DNA of 37,410 bases from Gemmatimonadota bacterium (GTDB taxonomy: Bacteria; Gemmatimonadota; Gemmatimonadetes; Gemmatimonadales; Gemmatimonadaceae): NCBI GenBank assembly GCA_021324775.1, contig JAJPIM010000028.1:1-37410 (forward strand), written 5' to 3'. This document shows positions 1 through 9,640 of the stretch, piece by piece (position 1 is the stretch's first letter; the number at the start of each line of letters is the position of its first letter). Made by a program: the position numbers and the translations under genes. The notes under the pieces are model-generated. The model made no database searches. It saw nothing but the letters and a program-made list of their open reading frames with translations, and was not told the DNA's origin.

Positions 1-83
1 ACGGCCGCCGCTGTCCGCAGCTCCGAGACCCCGAGGCGGGTCAATTCCTGGCGCATAGGCGCCACAAACCGTTCGTCATACAT
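1..83 (-). CDS. Bacilliredoxin (BrxA/BrxB, YphP/YqiW family), 5' part only
   Basis: Reading leftward from an ATG at 81-83, the first 27 codons give MYDERFVAPMRQELTRLGVS and continue with ELRTAA before the window ends. This start matches the conserved N-terminus of the bacilliredoxin family, small thioredoxin-like proteins that remove bacillithiol or related mixed disulfides from proteins. The active-site CxC part lies outside the window, so function rests on the N-terminal signature alone. It is transcribed in the same direction as thrC and thrB, about 120 nt downstream of thrC. Confidence 0.6.
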   Translation of the reverse strand, partial: MYDERFVAPMRQELTRLGVSELRTAAA

Positions 84-205
84 GGGTTCGCGTCACTCCG
101 TTGAGATACAGGCCAGGTCGGAAACATATCCGCCTGGATGCCCCGGGGTTCCGTGCAATGCCCTCTGGAGCCCTTCGCGGCTCGCCACCACTCCGGAAGG
201 ACGCC

Positions 206-1318
206 CTACGAGCCCCGCCGTTCCGCGACGCCCAGCGCGGCCGCCACCGCTTCGACGGTCGCGGGCAATGGTGCCGCGTCGTCCTCGAGCGCCGGAGCGA
301 ACTGGGCGTCCTTGAGGCCGTGGCCCGTGCAGACGCAGACGCACTCGCTGCCTGCCGGGGTCCGTCCCGCCGCCACGCTGGCGCGGAGCGCGGCGAGTCC
401 GGCCGCCGATGACGGCTCGCAGAAGATCCCCTCGCGCCGGGCCAGTTGCCGGTAGGCGTCGAGGATGGCGGCGTCGGTCACCGCCCGGAACTCACCACCA
501 GACTCGGTCGCCGCCGCCACCGCGCTCTCCCAGCTCGCCGGCCGGCCAATCCGGATCGCGCTCGCGATCGTGTCCGGTGACTCGACCGGATGGCCGAGTA
601 CCAGCGGCGCTGCGCCAGCCGCCTGGCCGCCGACGATCGACGGAAGCGACCGCGTACGCCCCAGGTCGCGGTAACGCCGGAATCCCGCCCAGTACGCGCT
701 GATGTTTCCACCGTTCCCCACGGGCAGCGCCAGCACGTCCGGCGCGTGCCCCAGCACGTCGCAGATCTCGTACGCCGCGGTGGCCTGCCCCGCGATCCGG
801 TGCGGATTGACGGAGTTGACGAGTTCCACCGCGTACCGCGCCGTCAGTCCGCGCGCCACGTCGAGCGCCGCATCGAACCCGGTGTCGAGCGCGATCGCCC
901 GCGCCCCGTACGCGAGGGCCTGCGACACTTTGGCGCCCGCGACTTTGCCGCGCGGCAGCAGCACCACTGCGGTCACGCCGGCCCGGGCCGCATACGCCGC
1001 TGCACTCGCCGCGGTGTTGCCGGTCGACGCGCACAGGATGGTGCGCGCTCCGCTTTCCACGGCCTTCGCCACGGCCACGACCATCCCGCGGTCTTTGAAC
1101 GATCCCGTCGGATTCATCCCCTCGAACTTCACGTACAACGACGCGACGCCGGCCCACGCCGCGAGTCGCGGCACCTCGAGCAGCGGCGTGTCACCTTCCT
1201 GAAGCGAGAGCGCTGGCGTCGCGCTCGTGACTGGCAACAGCGCCGCGTAGCGCTCGAGCACCCCCCGCGCCCGGCCGTTCACGCTGGCGGGCTCGGTCTC
1301 ACCCCTGACATCATTCAA
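206..1318 (-). CDS. thrC: Threonine synthase
   Basis: This PLP enzyme converts O-phosphohomoserine to threonine, the last step of threonine synthesis. The PLP lysine is visible in NPTGSFKDRGM, followed by the phosphate-binding run STGNTAASAAAYAARAG and a glycine-rich PVGNGGNISAY loop. The product is about 370 residues, typical of the short bacterial form. The start is uncertain. TTG at 1316-1318 lies 8 nt after GAGAGG and overlaps the end of thrB; GTG codons at 1325-1327 and 1280-1282 are alternatives. The reading frame stays open further upstream inside thrB, but that extension is arginine-rich and not conserved in type. Coupling to thrB fits the usual thrB-thrC operon. Confidence 0.93.
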   Translation of the reverse strand: MNDVRGETEPASVNGRARGVLERYAALLPVTSATPALSLQEGDTPLLEVPRLAAWAGVASLYVKFEGMNPTGSFKDRGMVVAVAKAVESGARTILCASTGNTAASAAAYAARAGVTAVVLLPRGKVAGAKVSQALAYGARAIALDTGFDAALDVARGLTARYAVELVNSVNPHRIAGQATAAYEICDVLGHAPDVLALPVGNGGNISAYWAGFRRYRDLGRTRSLPSIVGGQAAGAAPLVLGHPVESPDTIASAIRIGRPASWESAVAAATESGGEFRAVTDAAILDAYRQLARREGIFCEPSSAAGLAALRASVAAGRTPAGSECVCVCTGHGLKDAQFAPALEDDAAPLPATVEAVAAALGVAERRGS

Positions 1319-2303
1319 CGGTCGCACCTCTCGCGTCCGGCTCGGCGGCGAAGAACACCACACCCGTGCCGGTCGCCGCGCGAAACGCCGCCGCCATCGC
1401 GTCCGCCACGTCGAATGTCCGGTCCGGCGCCGCGAACGCCAGAAGTCCCGATCCCGCGCCCGATACCGTCGCGCCCCACGCACCCGCGTCCCGCGCGGCC
1501 CGCATCGCGTCCTCCGCCCCCGGGATCAGCGGCACGCGATATTGCACGTGCAGGCGGTCGGAGAGGCCAAGCCGCATCAGATCGGCGTCGCCAGTCTCCA
1601 GCGCCCGCAGCAGCGCCGCCATCGCGCCCACATTGTGCACGGCGTCGGCGTGCGGGACGGTGGACGGCAGAGCGGCCCGCGCCCGCCGTGTCTCGAGCTC
1701 CACTCCGGGCGCCGCGAACGCGAACCCCACGCGGTCCGACAGCGGCAGGCGGAAGGCATGCGGCACGCCGTCGTCTCCGTTCGCCACGGCCACCAGCCCG
1801 CCAAGGATCGACGGTGCGACGTTGTCGAGATGGTCCTCGAACTCCCGCGCGATGCGGAGCGCGTGCGCGAGGTCGAGCGGGACGTCCGCGGCCGCGGCAG
1901 CGAGCGCGATGCCGGTGACGACGGCGGCCGCCGACGAGCCGAGCCCCCGCGCGATGGGGATCTCGGAGTCGAGGGTCAATGCCCCGCCAGTCGCGGCGAT
2001 CCCGAGCGACTCGGTGTAGCGGCGAAACGCGCGGACGATGAGGTCCCGGTCGTCGGGCCCCTCGCCAAGTGCCCGGAGTGTGCCGCGCCGCTCGACATGA
2101 AGCGCATGGGCGTCGTGATGGGCGTTGTGAGAGGGGTCGTGAGAGGGGTGGTGAGGCACGTACTCGGCGGTGACGTATCGGGCGAGCGCGATCCCCAGAC
2201 AATCGAAGCCCGCGCCGAGGTTGGATGAGCTGCCGGGCACCCGGACACGCGCACGGCGGAGCGGCCCGTGTGCGGCGGTCACCGGGGCGGAGGTACGGCT
2301 CAT
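1311..2303 (-). CDS. thrB: Homoserine kinase (GHMP family)
   Basis: It phosphorylates homoserine to O-phosphohomoserine, the substrate of the neighbouring threonine synthase. GHMP-kinase features are clear: N-terminal VRVPGSSSNLGAGFDCLGIA, the ATP-binding loop PIARGLGSSAAAVVTG, and a C-terminal GATVSGAGSGLLAF segment. The length is about 330 residues. Unusually, after the first strand there is a histidine-rich insertion (HHPSHDPSHNAHHDAHALH) encoded by imperfect 12-nt tandem repeats. I chose ATG at 2303; an in-frame GTG at 2315 would add four residues. The gene starts 24 nt after the preceding membrane-protein gene and its end overlaps thrC, so the three are probably co-transcribed. Confidence 0.92.
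   Translation of the reverse strand: MSRTSAPVTAAHGPLRRARVRVPGSSSNLGAGFDCLGIALARYVTAEYVPHHPSHDPSHNAHHDAHALHVERRGTLRALGEGPDDRDLIVRAFRRYTESLGIAATGGALTLDSEIPIARGLGSSAAAVVTGIALAAAAADVPLDLAHALRIAREFEDHLDNVAPSILGGLVAVANGDDGVPHAFRLPLSDRVGFAFAAPGVELETRRARAALPSTVPHADAVHNVGAMAALLRALETGDADLMRLGLSDRLHVQYRVPLIPGAEDAMRAARDAGAWGATVSGAGSGLLAFAAPDRTFDVADAMAAAFRAATGTGVVFFAAEPDARGATVE
2105..2156 (-). repeat. Imperfect 12-nt tandem repeats inside thrB
   Basis: On the plus strand units such as gtgagaggggtc and gtgagaggggtg follow each other, with weaker gggcgtcgtgat / gggcgttgtgag copies next to them. The period is a multiple of three, so the frame is kept. The repeats encode four-residue units of the type PSHD, PSHN, AHHD. 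They explain the His-rich insert in homoserine kinase. Confidence 0.75.
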
Positions 2304-2327
2304 TGGGCGCGCCACGGGTGGAGCGCG

Positions 2328-2861
2328 CTAGCCGCCCGTGCGGCCCTCACGAATGGCTTCCACGGTGGATCCGCGGTCGGCACGCCGCAACAACACGTTG
2401 CGCACCACCTGGACGACGCCGGCCAGGACGAGGGCGAAGATGCACAGCACCAGCGTCCGGAATTCCAGCGCGCTCAATGCCATCGACGGGACGTCGTCCC
2501 AGTCGGCGGGCGAGGTGCCTTGACGCTCGCGATGCGCCGCGACGAGCACGATGCTGGTGCCAATCTCCCCGCACACTTCGAGAACCGCGAACAGTGGAAC
2601 GCGCCATAGCCAGGTGCGGATCGGATAGTTGCCGAGATGTGCCGCCGCTGCTCCGCAGAGGAGTAGCGCGAGCGCGACGTAGATGCCACCCAGATACACG
2701 AGATGCCCGCCCGGCACGTGGGCCAGCAGGAGCGCCCGCACGAGGCGGTAGCTCACCCCGGTCAGGAGCCCGATTTCCACGACCGACAGCGTCAGGGCTC
2801 GAAACGCTGGCGGCTCTTCGACCTTCCAAGCGATCGAGTGTCGCGGGAAGAAGCCGGGCAT
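2328..2861 (-). CDS. Hypothetical integral membrane protein, 177 aa
   Basis: I do not recognise a named family. The protein has about four hydrophobic segments: around residues 22-48 (ALTLSVVEIGLLTGV onward), 55-78 (LVYLGGIYVALALLLCGAAA), 88-108 (VPLFAVLEVCGEIGTSIVLV) and 135-155 (LVLCIFALVLAGVVQVVRN). The C-terminus is charged and probably cytoplasmic. It sits between the DUF2231 gene and thrB on the same strand with gaps of 62 and 24 nt, so it is probably part of their transcript, but no link to threonine synthesis is evident. The ATG at 2861 is the natural start. Confidence 0.75.
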   Translation of the reverse strand: MPGFFPRHSIAWKVEEPPAFRALTLSVVEIGLLTGVSYRLVRALLLAHVPGGHLVYLGGIYVALALLLCGAAAAHLGNYPIRTWLWRVPLFAVLEVCGEIGTSIVLVAAHRERQGTSPADWDDVPSMALSALEFRTLVLCIFALVLAGVVQVVRNVLLRRADRGSTVEAIREGRTGG

Positions 2862-2923
2862 GTAGTGCCTAACCTACTGGACCCCGGGCCGCGACGCGAC
2901 CCGTGCCCGGCCCGAACGCGTGC

Positions 2924-3547
2924 TCAGTTTCCGGCGGGACCCGTAGCCGATGTGGGCGCGGCGCTCGGCTTGAGCACTCGGATCGGCGGCTCCCGATGAA
3001 GCGCCACGCGCTGCATGCGCGCTGCCGCCGCGTGCGTCAGCCCGCGCAGCATGTCCCCCGCCGCCGTCCGCACGGCAGCCGCGTTTCCACGCTCCGGACC
3101 TGTCCTTCCAGCGGGGCGAATTCCGCCAGCGGCATCGACGCCGACGCCGTGCGCATACACCATTTTCGTCCCGAGATACGCCGAATACCCCAACAGTCCC
3201 ACGCCAGCGAGCCCGAGCGCGAGATACCCCGACGACGGCGCGCGCTGCCGCCACCGCCAGGTCGCCAACAGGGTCGTGAGGCCGACCACCGTCAGGTTCA
3301 CGTTCCGGTGCGTCACGAGCATGTCGCGCGCGCGCCCGTCGGCCTGCACCTCGTGCTGCGCCACGAGCCCCGTCAGGGCCGCTGCCGCGGCACCCACGGC
3401 GGCAACGGGCATGAGATGGCGCCCGGCCTCACGGAGCGACCGGCGGCGCGTGACGCGGCCGAGTACGTCTGCCACGACCGCGAGCGGAAGCAGGGCGATC
3501 GGCGCGTGAACGACGGCGGGATGAACTTCGCGGAGGCGGACTGCCAT
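2924..3547 (-). CDS. DUF2231-type membrane protein
   Basis: The N-terminus REVHPAVVHAPIALLPLAVV is the characteristic opening of DUF2231 proteins, small four-helix inner-membrane proteins with conserved histidines and no settled function. Further hydrophobic segments are PVAAVGAAAAALTGLVA, NVNLTVVGLTTLLATW and YLALGLAGVGLLGYSAYL, with a HRN motif between the second and third. The C-terminal 60 or so residues are hydrophilic. The start at 3547 is supported by GAGGAG 8 nt upstream; longer in-frame readings from further upstream have no such site and overlap noncoding sequence. Conserved His in this family are often discussed as heme or metal ligands, but that is not shown here. Confidence 0.8.
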   Translation of the reverse strand: MAVRLREVHPAVVHAPIALLPLAVVADVLGRVTRRRSLREAGRHLMPVAAVGAAAAALTGLVAQHEVQADGRARDMLVTHRNVNLTVVGLTTLLATWRWRQRAPSSGYLALGLAGVGLLGYSAYLGTKMVYAHGVGVDAAGGIRPAGRTGPERGNAAAVRTAAGDMLRGLTHAAAARMQRVALHREPPIRVLKPSAAPTSATGPAGN

Positions 3548-3654
3548 AGAATCGGCTCCTCGGGAGGAGAGAACGTGCGAGCCGTGCCGTGCAAAAGCGG
3601 GACCCGCCGGCGTGGCGCGGGTGTGGGCCCGGCAGTGAATCCGGGCGGGACGCC

Positions 3655-4488
3655 CTAGTGGATCCAGTGCCCCAGGCGGCTCCACCGGATGTTCGTGAAG
3701 ATCCGGAAATACGGAAGCCCGGCTTCGGGGTCGTATGAGTAATACACGAAGAGCGGCCGGCCGCGCAAATTCTCCCTCGGCACGAACCCCCAATAGCGGC
3801 TGTCCTTCGAATCGTACCGATTGTCACCCATCATGAAATAGTGATCCGGCGGTACGACGATCGGGCCCCAGTTGTCGAGCGAGGGATCCAGCGGCGCGGT
3901 CCCGAAACGTGACGCCGAGAGCGAGTAACGGCGCTGCCAGTCGAACAGCGGATTGTTGAGCAGGTTCGTGCCGTCGGTCGGCTTGGTGTTGCCCGCGAAC
4001 TCCGGACCCTGTGGTAACGAATCGCCGTTGATGTGCAGCACGCCGTCGCGCATGAACAGCGTATCGCCCGGCGTGCCCCACAGCCGCTTCACCAGGATCG
4101 GGGTCGGATCATCCGGTGCATCGATCTGCGGCGGCGACACGAACACGACGACGTCCCGCCGCGCGGGGACTGCATATCCCGGGAGATGCGAGTTCGTCAG
4201 CGGGATGTGCGGCCCGTATGCCAGGTTGTTGACGAACAGCCAGTCGCCGACCAGTAGCGTCGGCTCCATGCTGCCCGACGGGATCCGGTACGCCTCGACC
4301 AGGAAGGTGCGAACGAAGAGAAAGACGACGACCGCGGCCAGAATCGACTTGGCCGCCTCCAGCCAGGGGCGGCGGTCCGGCGAGCCGCCGGCGGACGCCG
4401 ACTGCTCGCCCGCCGTGCTCCGTGGTGCGCCGGACCCCGCTGCGCCAGACGCCCGAGGTGACTTGCCCTGAGGCGTTCCGGCCATCAT
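3655..4488 (-). CDS. lepB: Signal peptidase I
   Basis: This membrane-anchored serine protease removes signal peptides on the outer face of the inner membrane. A 40-residue Pro/Ser/Gly-rich cytoplasmic N-terminus is followed by one transmembrane helix (ILAAVVVFLFVRTFLV). The catalytic serine is in IPSGSMEPTLLVGD (Ser about residue 73) and the general-base lysine in ILVKRLWGTPGD (about 134). The later MMGDNRYDSKDSRYWG box completes the family signature. Two adjacent ATG codons (4488 and 4485) could start the protein; a GGG-type ribosome-binding site lies just upstream. It is the canonical one of the two signal peptidases in this window. Confidence 0.95.
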   Translation of the reverse strand: MMAGTPQGKSPRASGAAGSGAPRSTAGEQSASAGGSPDRRPWLEAAKSILAAVVVFLFVRTFLVEAYRIPSGSMEPTLLVGDWLFVNNLAYGPHIPLTNSHLPGYAVPARRDVVVFVSPPQIDAPDDPTPILVKRLWGTPGDTLFMRDGVLHINGDSLPQGPEFAGNTKPTDGTNLLNNPLFDWQRRYSLSASRFGTAPLDPSLDNWGPIVVPPDHYFMMGDNRYDSKDSRYWGFVPRENLRGRPLFVYYSYDPEAGLPYFRIFTNIRWSRLGHWIH

Positions 4489-4563
4489 TGCCACCCTGTG
4501 TCCGCTCGCCGCTGGCGGTCGCCCGGCAGCTCCCACCGGGACGCGCCCGCGGCCAGTGCGGAA

Positions 4564-4917
4564 CTATGCGTCCTTGAGGTGCTTGTTGACGAGTTTCGTC
4601 ATGTCGAACATCGACACGCGCGCCTTGCCACCGAACACCACCTTGAGCGCGTCATCGGCGTTGATCATGCGGCGCTCTTTCTGATCCTGGAGGCCCTTCC
4701 GCTTGATGTACTGCCAGAGCTTCTTGGTCACTTCCGTGCGCGGCATCGGCGACGAACCCACCACCGCCGCGAGCGCCGCCGTCGGATGCATCGGCTTCAT
4801 GAATGCGGCATTGGGTTTCCGCTTCGATGCCGCCTTCTTCTTCGCCGGGCGCTTCGCCTTCTTCGCGGCATGACGCTTCGTAGCCTTCTTTGCGGCCTTC
4901 CTCTTTTTTGTGGCCAT
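4564..4917 (-). CDS. SWIB/MDM2-domain protein with histone H1-like basic N-terminal tail
   Basis: The first ~40 residues are almost only Lys, Ala and Arg (MATKKRKAAKKATKRHAAKK onward), like the tails of histone H1 and bacterial H1-like proteins. The rest is a SWIB domain: MHPTAALAAVVGSSPMPRTE, then VTKKLWQYIKRKGLQDQKER and MINADDALKVVFGG, ending MFDMTKLVNKHLKDA. SWIB domains are known from eukaryotic chromatin remodelling complexes and occur in chlamydiae and several environmental phyla. A role in DNA packaging is plausible by analogy but unproven. GAGGAG lies 9 nt before the ATG at 4917, which fixes the start. Confidence 0.92.
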   Translation of the reverse strand: MATKKRKAAKKATKRHAAKKAKRPAKKKAASKRKPNAAFMKPMHPTAALAAVVGSSPMPRTEVTKKLWQYIKRKGLQDQKERRMINADDALKVVFGGKARVSMFDMTKLVNKHLKDA

Positions 4918-5040
4918 CGGGTGTCGCTCCTCGGAAGTGGGACAAAAGCGGGTCCGGTGCCCGCCCAGCGCACGCGCCCGCGCGCGGAGGGGCAGACGCG
5001 GTGCAAAGTACACCCCACCAACGAAGGCGCAAGGTGAGAG

Positions 5041-5065
5041 GGTAGTGGCTCAGTCGAGCCACACC
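5041..5065. other. Intergenic hairpin between the SWIB gene and the response regulator
   Basis: gtggctc (5045-5051) pairs perfectly with gagccac (5056-5062) around a four-base loop, and ggt/acc extends the stem past a one-base bulge. There is no T-run on either strand. It could be a weak terminator for the response-regulator gene or a structured 5' leader element of the SWIB mRNA. Confidence 0.4.
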
Positions 5066-5081
5066 TGTGAGAGGGGAACCG

Positions 5082-5759
5082 CTACCCGCTGTCTTTCCCG
5101 CTAAGGTCAAGCATTTTCGACCCGGCTACGTACTCGACCGACCGGGGCTCGCGCAGCGACCCGAGGCGCCGCACGACGGTGGCGATCCGCATCGCCTGCT
5201 CGGCGATCACCGCCATGCACTCTTTCTCCTCTGCGGGAGAGGCCAGCCCCGCCGTCAGCAGCGCGACGTTGCCGAGGAGCGCAGCGAGGGGATTGTTGAT
5301 CTCATGCTGCACGGCGACCACGGTCTCGCCAATGCCCGCGTACCACTGCGCGCGCGCCAGCGCCTCTTCCGCCGCCCGGCGCGCCTGATCCACCGCGATC
5401 GCCCGCTCGGCAATCACGATGCGCGTGCGCAACGACTCGGGGGTCAACGGCTTGGACACGTAATCGTCCGCGCCGGCGTCGAGCAGTTGCGTGAGATCCG
5501 ACGTCGCCCCGCGCGATGTCACCATCACGATGTAGGCGTCCCGCGTCGCCTCGGCCGCCCGGATGCGCTGGCACACGTCGATCCCGCTCAGCTTGGGCAT
5601 CTGCCAGTCGAGCAGCACCAGCGGAGGGCGCTCGCGCTCGTACACGGCCCACGCGGTCTCCCCGTCCCCCGCGGACAGCACCTCGTGCCCGGCGTCGGCC
5701 AGGATCGCCTCGACGAGCAGCCGCATGGCCTCATCGTCGTCTGCCACGAGCGCCCTCAT
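5082..5759 (-). CDS. Response regulator with C-terminal HisKA-like helix pair, no ATPase domain
   Basis: Residues 1-120 form a CheY-like receiver. The acidic pocket is in ALVADDDEAMR, the phospho-accepting Asp in VLLDWQMPKLSG, and the conserved Lys in YVSKPLTPESL. A linker helix follows, and then a segment like the dimerisation/phosphoacceptor domain of histidine kinases, with the H-box VVAVQHEINNPLAALLGN and a second helix. The protein stops at about 225 residues with no N, G1 or G2 ATP-binding boxes, and there is no room for them before the next gene. It may act as a phosphotransfer protein or a dimeric regulator. Its ATG overlaps the stop of the preceding small ORF by four bases (ATGA). 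Confidence 0.85.
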   Translation of the reverse strand: MRALVADDDEAMRLLVEAILADAGHEVLSAGDGETAWAVYERERPPLVLLDWQMPKLSGIDVCQRIRAAEATRDAYIVMVTSRGATSDLTQLLDAGADDYVSKPLTPESLRTRIVIAERAIAVDQARRAAEEALARAQWYAGIGETVVAVQHEINNPLAALLGNVALLTAGLASPAEEKECMAVIAEQAMRIATVVRRLGSLREPRSVEYVAGSKMLDLSGKDSG

Positions 5760-5872
5760 GCGCCGCCCCGCCGGCAGGTGTCCAGCGCCCGGCTGCGAGC
5801 GACGACCGTGCGCGTCGTGGCGCCGGACAGCCCCGTGATGGCGAGGACGAGGGGCGTCGTGCGATCCGTCAT
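5756..5872 (-). CDS. Possible small protein of 38 aa coupled to both neighbours
   Basis: An ATG at 5870-5872 shares ATGA with the stop of the upstream lipoprotein gene, and its own TGA shares ATGA with the start of the response-regulator gene. The product begins MTDRTTPLVLAITGLSGA and is rich in Thr, Ala and Arg. No family is recognised and there is only one weak hydrophobic stretch. The double four-base overlap is what argues for translation; it may serve mainly to couple ribosomes from the lipoprotein to the regulator. Confidence 0.35.
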   Translation of the reverse strand: MTDRTTPLVLAITGLSGATTRTVVARSRALDTCRRGGA

Positions 5873-6843
5873 CGGAATGTTCCGGTGCGCACGACGCCAC
5901 GCGCGAGGGCCGAGGTGTCCGCGGCGCCATCCGCGCGAATCGCCGACTCCCGCCATGCGACCGCCACCGACGCGCGATCGAGTCCGATCACGGGATCACG
6001 CGCTTCCACGTTGTCCCCTGATGCCGGCACGGCCGGCGCAAACGTGTGTCCCGCGGTCACTGACACCGCGAGCGCGATTTGTGGAGCGGCACGATTCGGG
6101 TCCTCATAGGCGACGGCCACGGTGTCGCCATGCCCCGTGACACTCGCACGCCGTGGTACCTCGCCGTAGACGATCGCAACGGGGGCGTGAAACATCGCGA
6201 TGCGGCGAGCCGCCGCGCCCGGTGCGCTGGCCACGGGAAGATCCATCAAATGCTCGTAAAACACGCCCGCGCCCGGCGCGGGCTCGAGAAAATACGCGAG
6301 GTGCGTGTACCCGCTCACCGGATCGGACGCGATCGCCGGCGGCGGCCGCCCGCACCCGCGGACGCCGCGATCGCGGGCGTCGGCCACCATTGTCGTATCC
6401 CAGTGCGCACCATCGTCCGCCGATCGGGCGAGATCCAGGACGACGCTGCTGTCGGGCCGCGCCGCCCACCACACCGCTGCCACCTCATCGCGCTCCCCCG
6501 GCGGTAGCCGCCGCGCCTCCACGGCCGGCCGCGCGAACCGAATGGATGCGAGGCAGCTCCCCGCCCCCAGCGGCGGCAATCCCCCCTGCGGAACCGGCAC
6601 CGCCTGCGGCACCGCCCGAACGTCATCCGGCACGCCGCGCAGCACGAGCACGCTGGCATCCGTGAGCGCCCCCCCAAGCGGCACCGGATCCCCACCCCAT
6701 GCCACGGCCGCCTGCTGGCACCCGCTCGCCACGAGGCCGCACACGGCGCTCAGCGCGACACTCAGGGAGAAACGCGCAAGTCTGGATGAACACCGGTATC
6801 CACGGGTGAAAACGGCACCGCCTTGCACCAGAGGCAGAGGCAT
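5869..6843 (-). CDS. Sialidase-like (BNR/Asp-box) lipoprotein
   Basis: The N-terminus carries a signal sequence (FSLSVALSAVCGLVASGC) ending in a lipobox-like VASGC, so the mature protein is probably a lipid-anchored exported protein. The body resembles a beta-propeller of the BNR type. It has one good Asp-box, SADDGAHWDTT, and a degenerate one, VTAGHTFAPAV. No sialidase catalytic residues can be assigned, so enzymatic activity is uncertain. I use the ATG at 6843; the frame continues open upstream but there it runs antisense to the dehydrogenase gene. Its last bases overlap a 38-codon ORF. It is divergent from the dehydrogenase gene. Confidence 0.75.
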   Translation of the reverse strand: MPLPLVQGGAVFTRGYRCSSRLARFSLSVALSAVCGLVASGCQQAAVAWGGDPVPLGGALTDASVLVLRGVPDDVRAVPQAVPVPQGGLPPLGAGSCLASIRFARPAVEARRLPPGERDEVAAVWWAARPDSSVVLDLARSADDGAHWDTTMVADARDRGVRGCGRPPPAIASDPVSGYTHLAYFLEPAPGAGVFYEHLMDLPVASAPGAAARRIAMFHAPVAIVYGEVPRRASVTGHGDTVAVAYEDPNRAAPQIALAVSVTAGHTFAPAVPASGDNVEARDPVIGLDRASVAVAWRESAIRADGAADTSALARGVVRTGTFR

Positions 6844-6936
6844 CACCCGTGAAACTAGCGATCGCCCCCGACACCATAACGTGGGACCCCACCCCAGGGA
6901 CTGTAGTGCACCGCCCTTGCCCGGTAACTTTCCCGC

Positions 6937-8574
<1,638 letters not shown>

Positions 8575-8635
8575 GACGGGAGAGACCCGCTCTCACCCGC
8601 GCACGCCCGTAGCGCCCGCGCGGATTCCGGGTCCC

Positions 8636-9640
8636 GTGGCCGGCGCCACCACCCGTCCTCGTGCGGGTGCCGTGTCGGCTGCCGCGACGATCCTGTCGCC
8701 GATTCGCACGCCCGTCGCACCGCACCGGCCGCCGTGGCGGCTGGTCGTGCTCGCCTTCGCGACCGTCTACACGATCTGGGGATCGACGTACCTCGGTATT
8801 TACTACTCGATCCAGTCGATTCCGGTCTTTCTCATGGGCGCCGGACGATTCCTCATCGCAGGCGTGATTCTGAGCGCGGTCGCACTCGCCCGCGGCGCCA
8901 CGTGGCCGCGCAGCCGCGAGATGTGGACCACCGCCGTGGCCGGAATCCTGCTTCTGTCGTGCGGCACGGGGAGCGTCATCTGGGCCGAGCAGCAGGTGCC
9001 CACCGGGATCACCGCGCTGCTGCTCACGACGCCGCTCTGGATGTCGGTCTTCGAGTGGATGCGCGGCCGCCGGCCCTCGCGCGGCGTGATCGCCGGTATC
9101 ATTCTCGGCATGGCGGGTCTCGCGATCCTGATCGATCCCCGCCAGGGAGGGCCACAGCACGTGTCGCCGATCGCTGCCATCGTCCTCATCGCAGGCTCCT
9201 GTTGCTGGGCGGCCGGGTCGCTCTACGCCCGCTACTCGCCGCTCCCGGATTCGCCGGCGCTCGCCACCGGCCTGGAGATGGTCTGGGGCGGTCTCGCGCT
9301 GGGGGTCGCCGCGCTCGCAACCGGTGAGGTCGGACAGCTGAATGTCGCCCGCATCTCGGCGACGTCGTGGATCGCGTTCGTCTACCTGATCGTGTTCGGG
9401 TCGCTGATCGGCTTCACGGCGTACATGTGGCTCGTCCGAAATGTCGCGCCGGCCATGACGGCCACCTACGCATTCGTCTGCCCGGTCGTCGCGGTGCTGC
9501 TGGGATGGGCCATCGCGGGCGAGCCGCTGAGCGGACGCACCGCCGCGGCCGGCGCCGCGATCGTCGCCGCGGTCGCGATCACGACGCTCGCCCCTCGGCC
9601 CGGCGAGCGCGCTGGAATCCTCCGGGACGCTGATGAGTGA
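8636..9640 (+). CDS. EamA-family (DMT superfamily) transporter
   Basis: This inner-membrane protein of about 334 residues has ten predicted hydrophobic helices in two EamA repeats. The first repeat opens with AFATVYTIWGSTYLGIYY and the second with AIVLIAGSCCWAAGSLYARY. The WGSTYLGI and QQVPTGITALLLTTPLW segments are like YedA-type permeases for metabolites or amino acids; the substrate cannot be inferred. The start is GTG at 8636. An internal start nearer LVVLAFATVYTIW is possible because the first 30 residues are Ala/Pro-rich. The end overlaps the cydA start by eight bases (ATGAGTGA), implying co-translation with the oxidase genes. Confidence 0.9.
   Translation: MAGATTRPRAGAVSAAATILSPIRTPVAPHRPPWRLVVLAFATVYTIWGSTYLGIYYSIQSIPVFLMGAGRFLIAGVILSAVALARGATWPRSREMWTTAVAGILLLSCGTGSVIWAEQQVPTGITALLLTTPLWMSVFEWMRGRRPSRGVIAGIILGMAGLAILIDPRQGGPQHVSPIAAIVLIAGSCCWAAGSLYARYSPLPDSPALATGLEMVWGGLALGVAALATGEVGQLNVARISATSWIAFVYLIVFGSLIGFTAYMWLVRNVAPAMTATYAFVCPVVAVLLGWAIAGEPLSGRTAAAGAAIVAAVAITTLAPRPGERAGILRDADE

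Noticed and set aside
590-1918. 442-codon plus-strand open frame opposite thrC and thrB
   Set aside because: It is antisense to two well-conserved enzymes, with low-complexity Arg/Pro composition.
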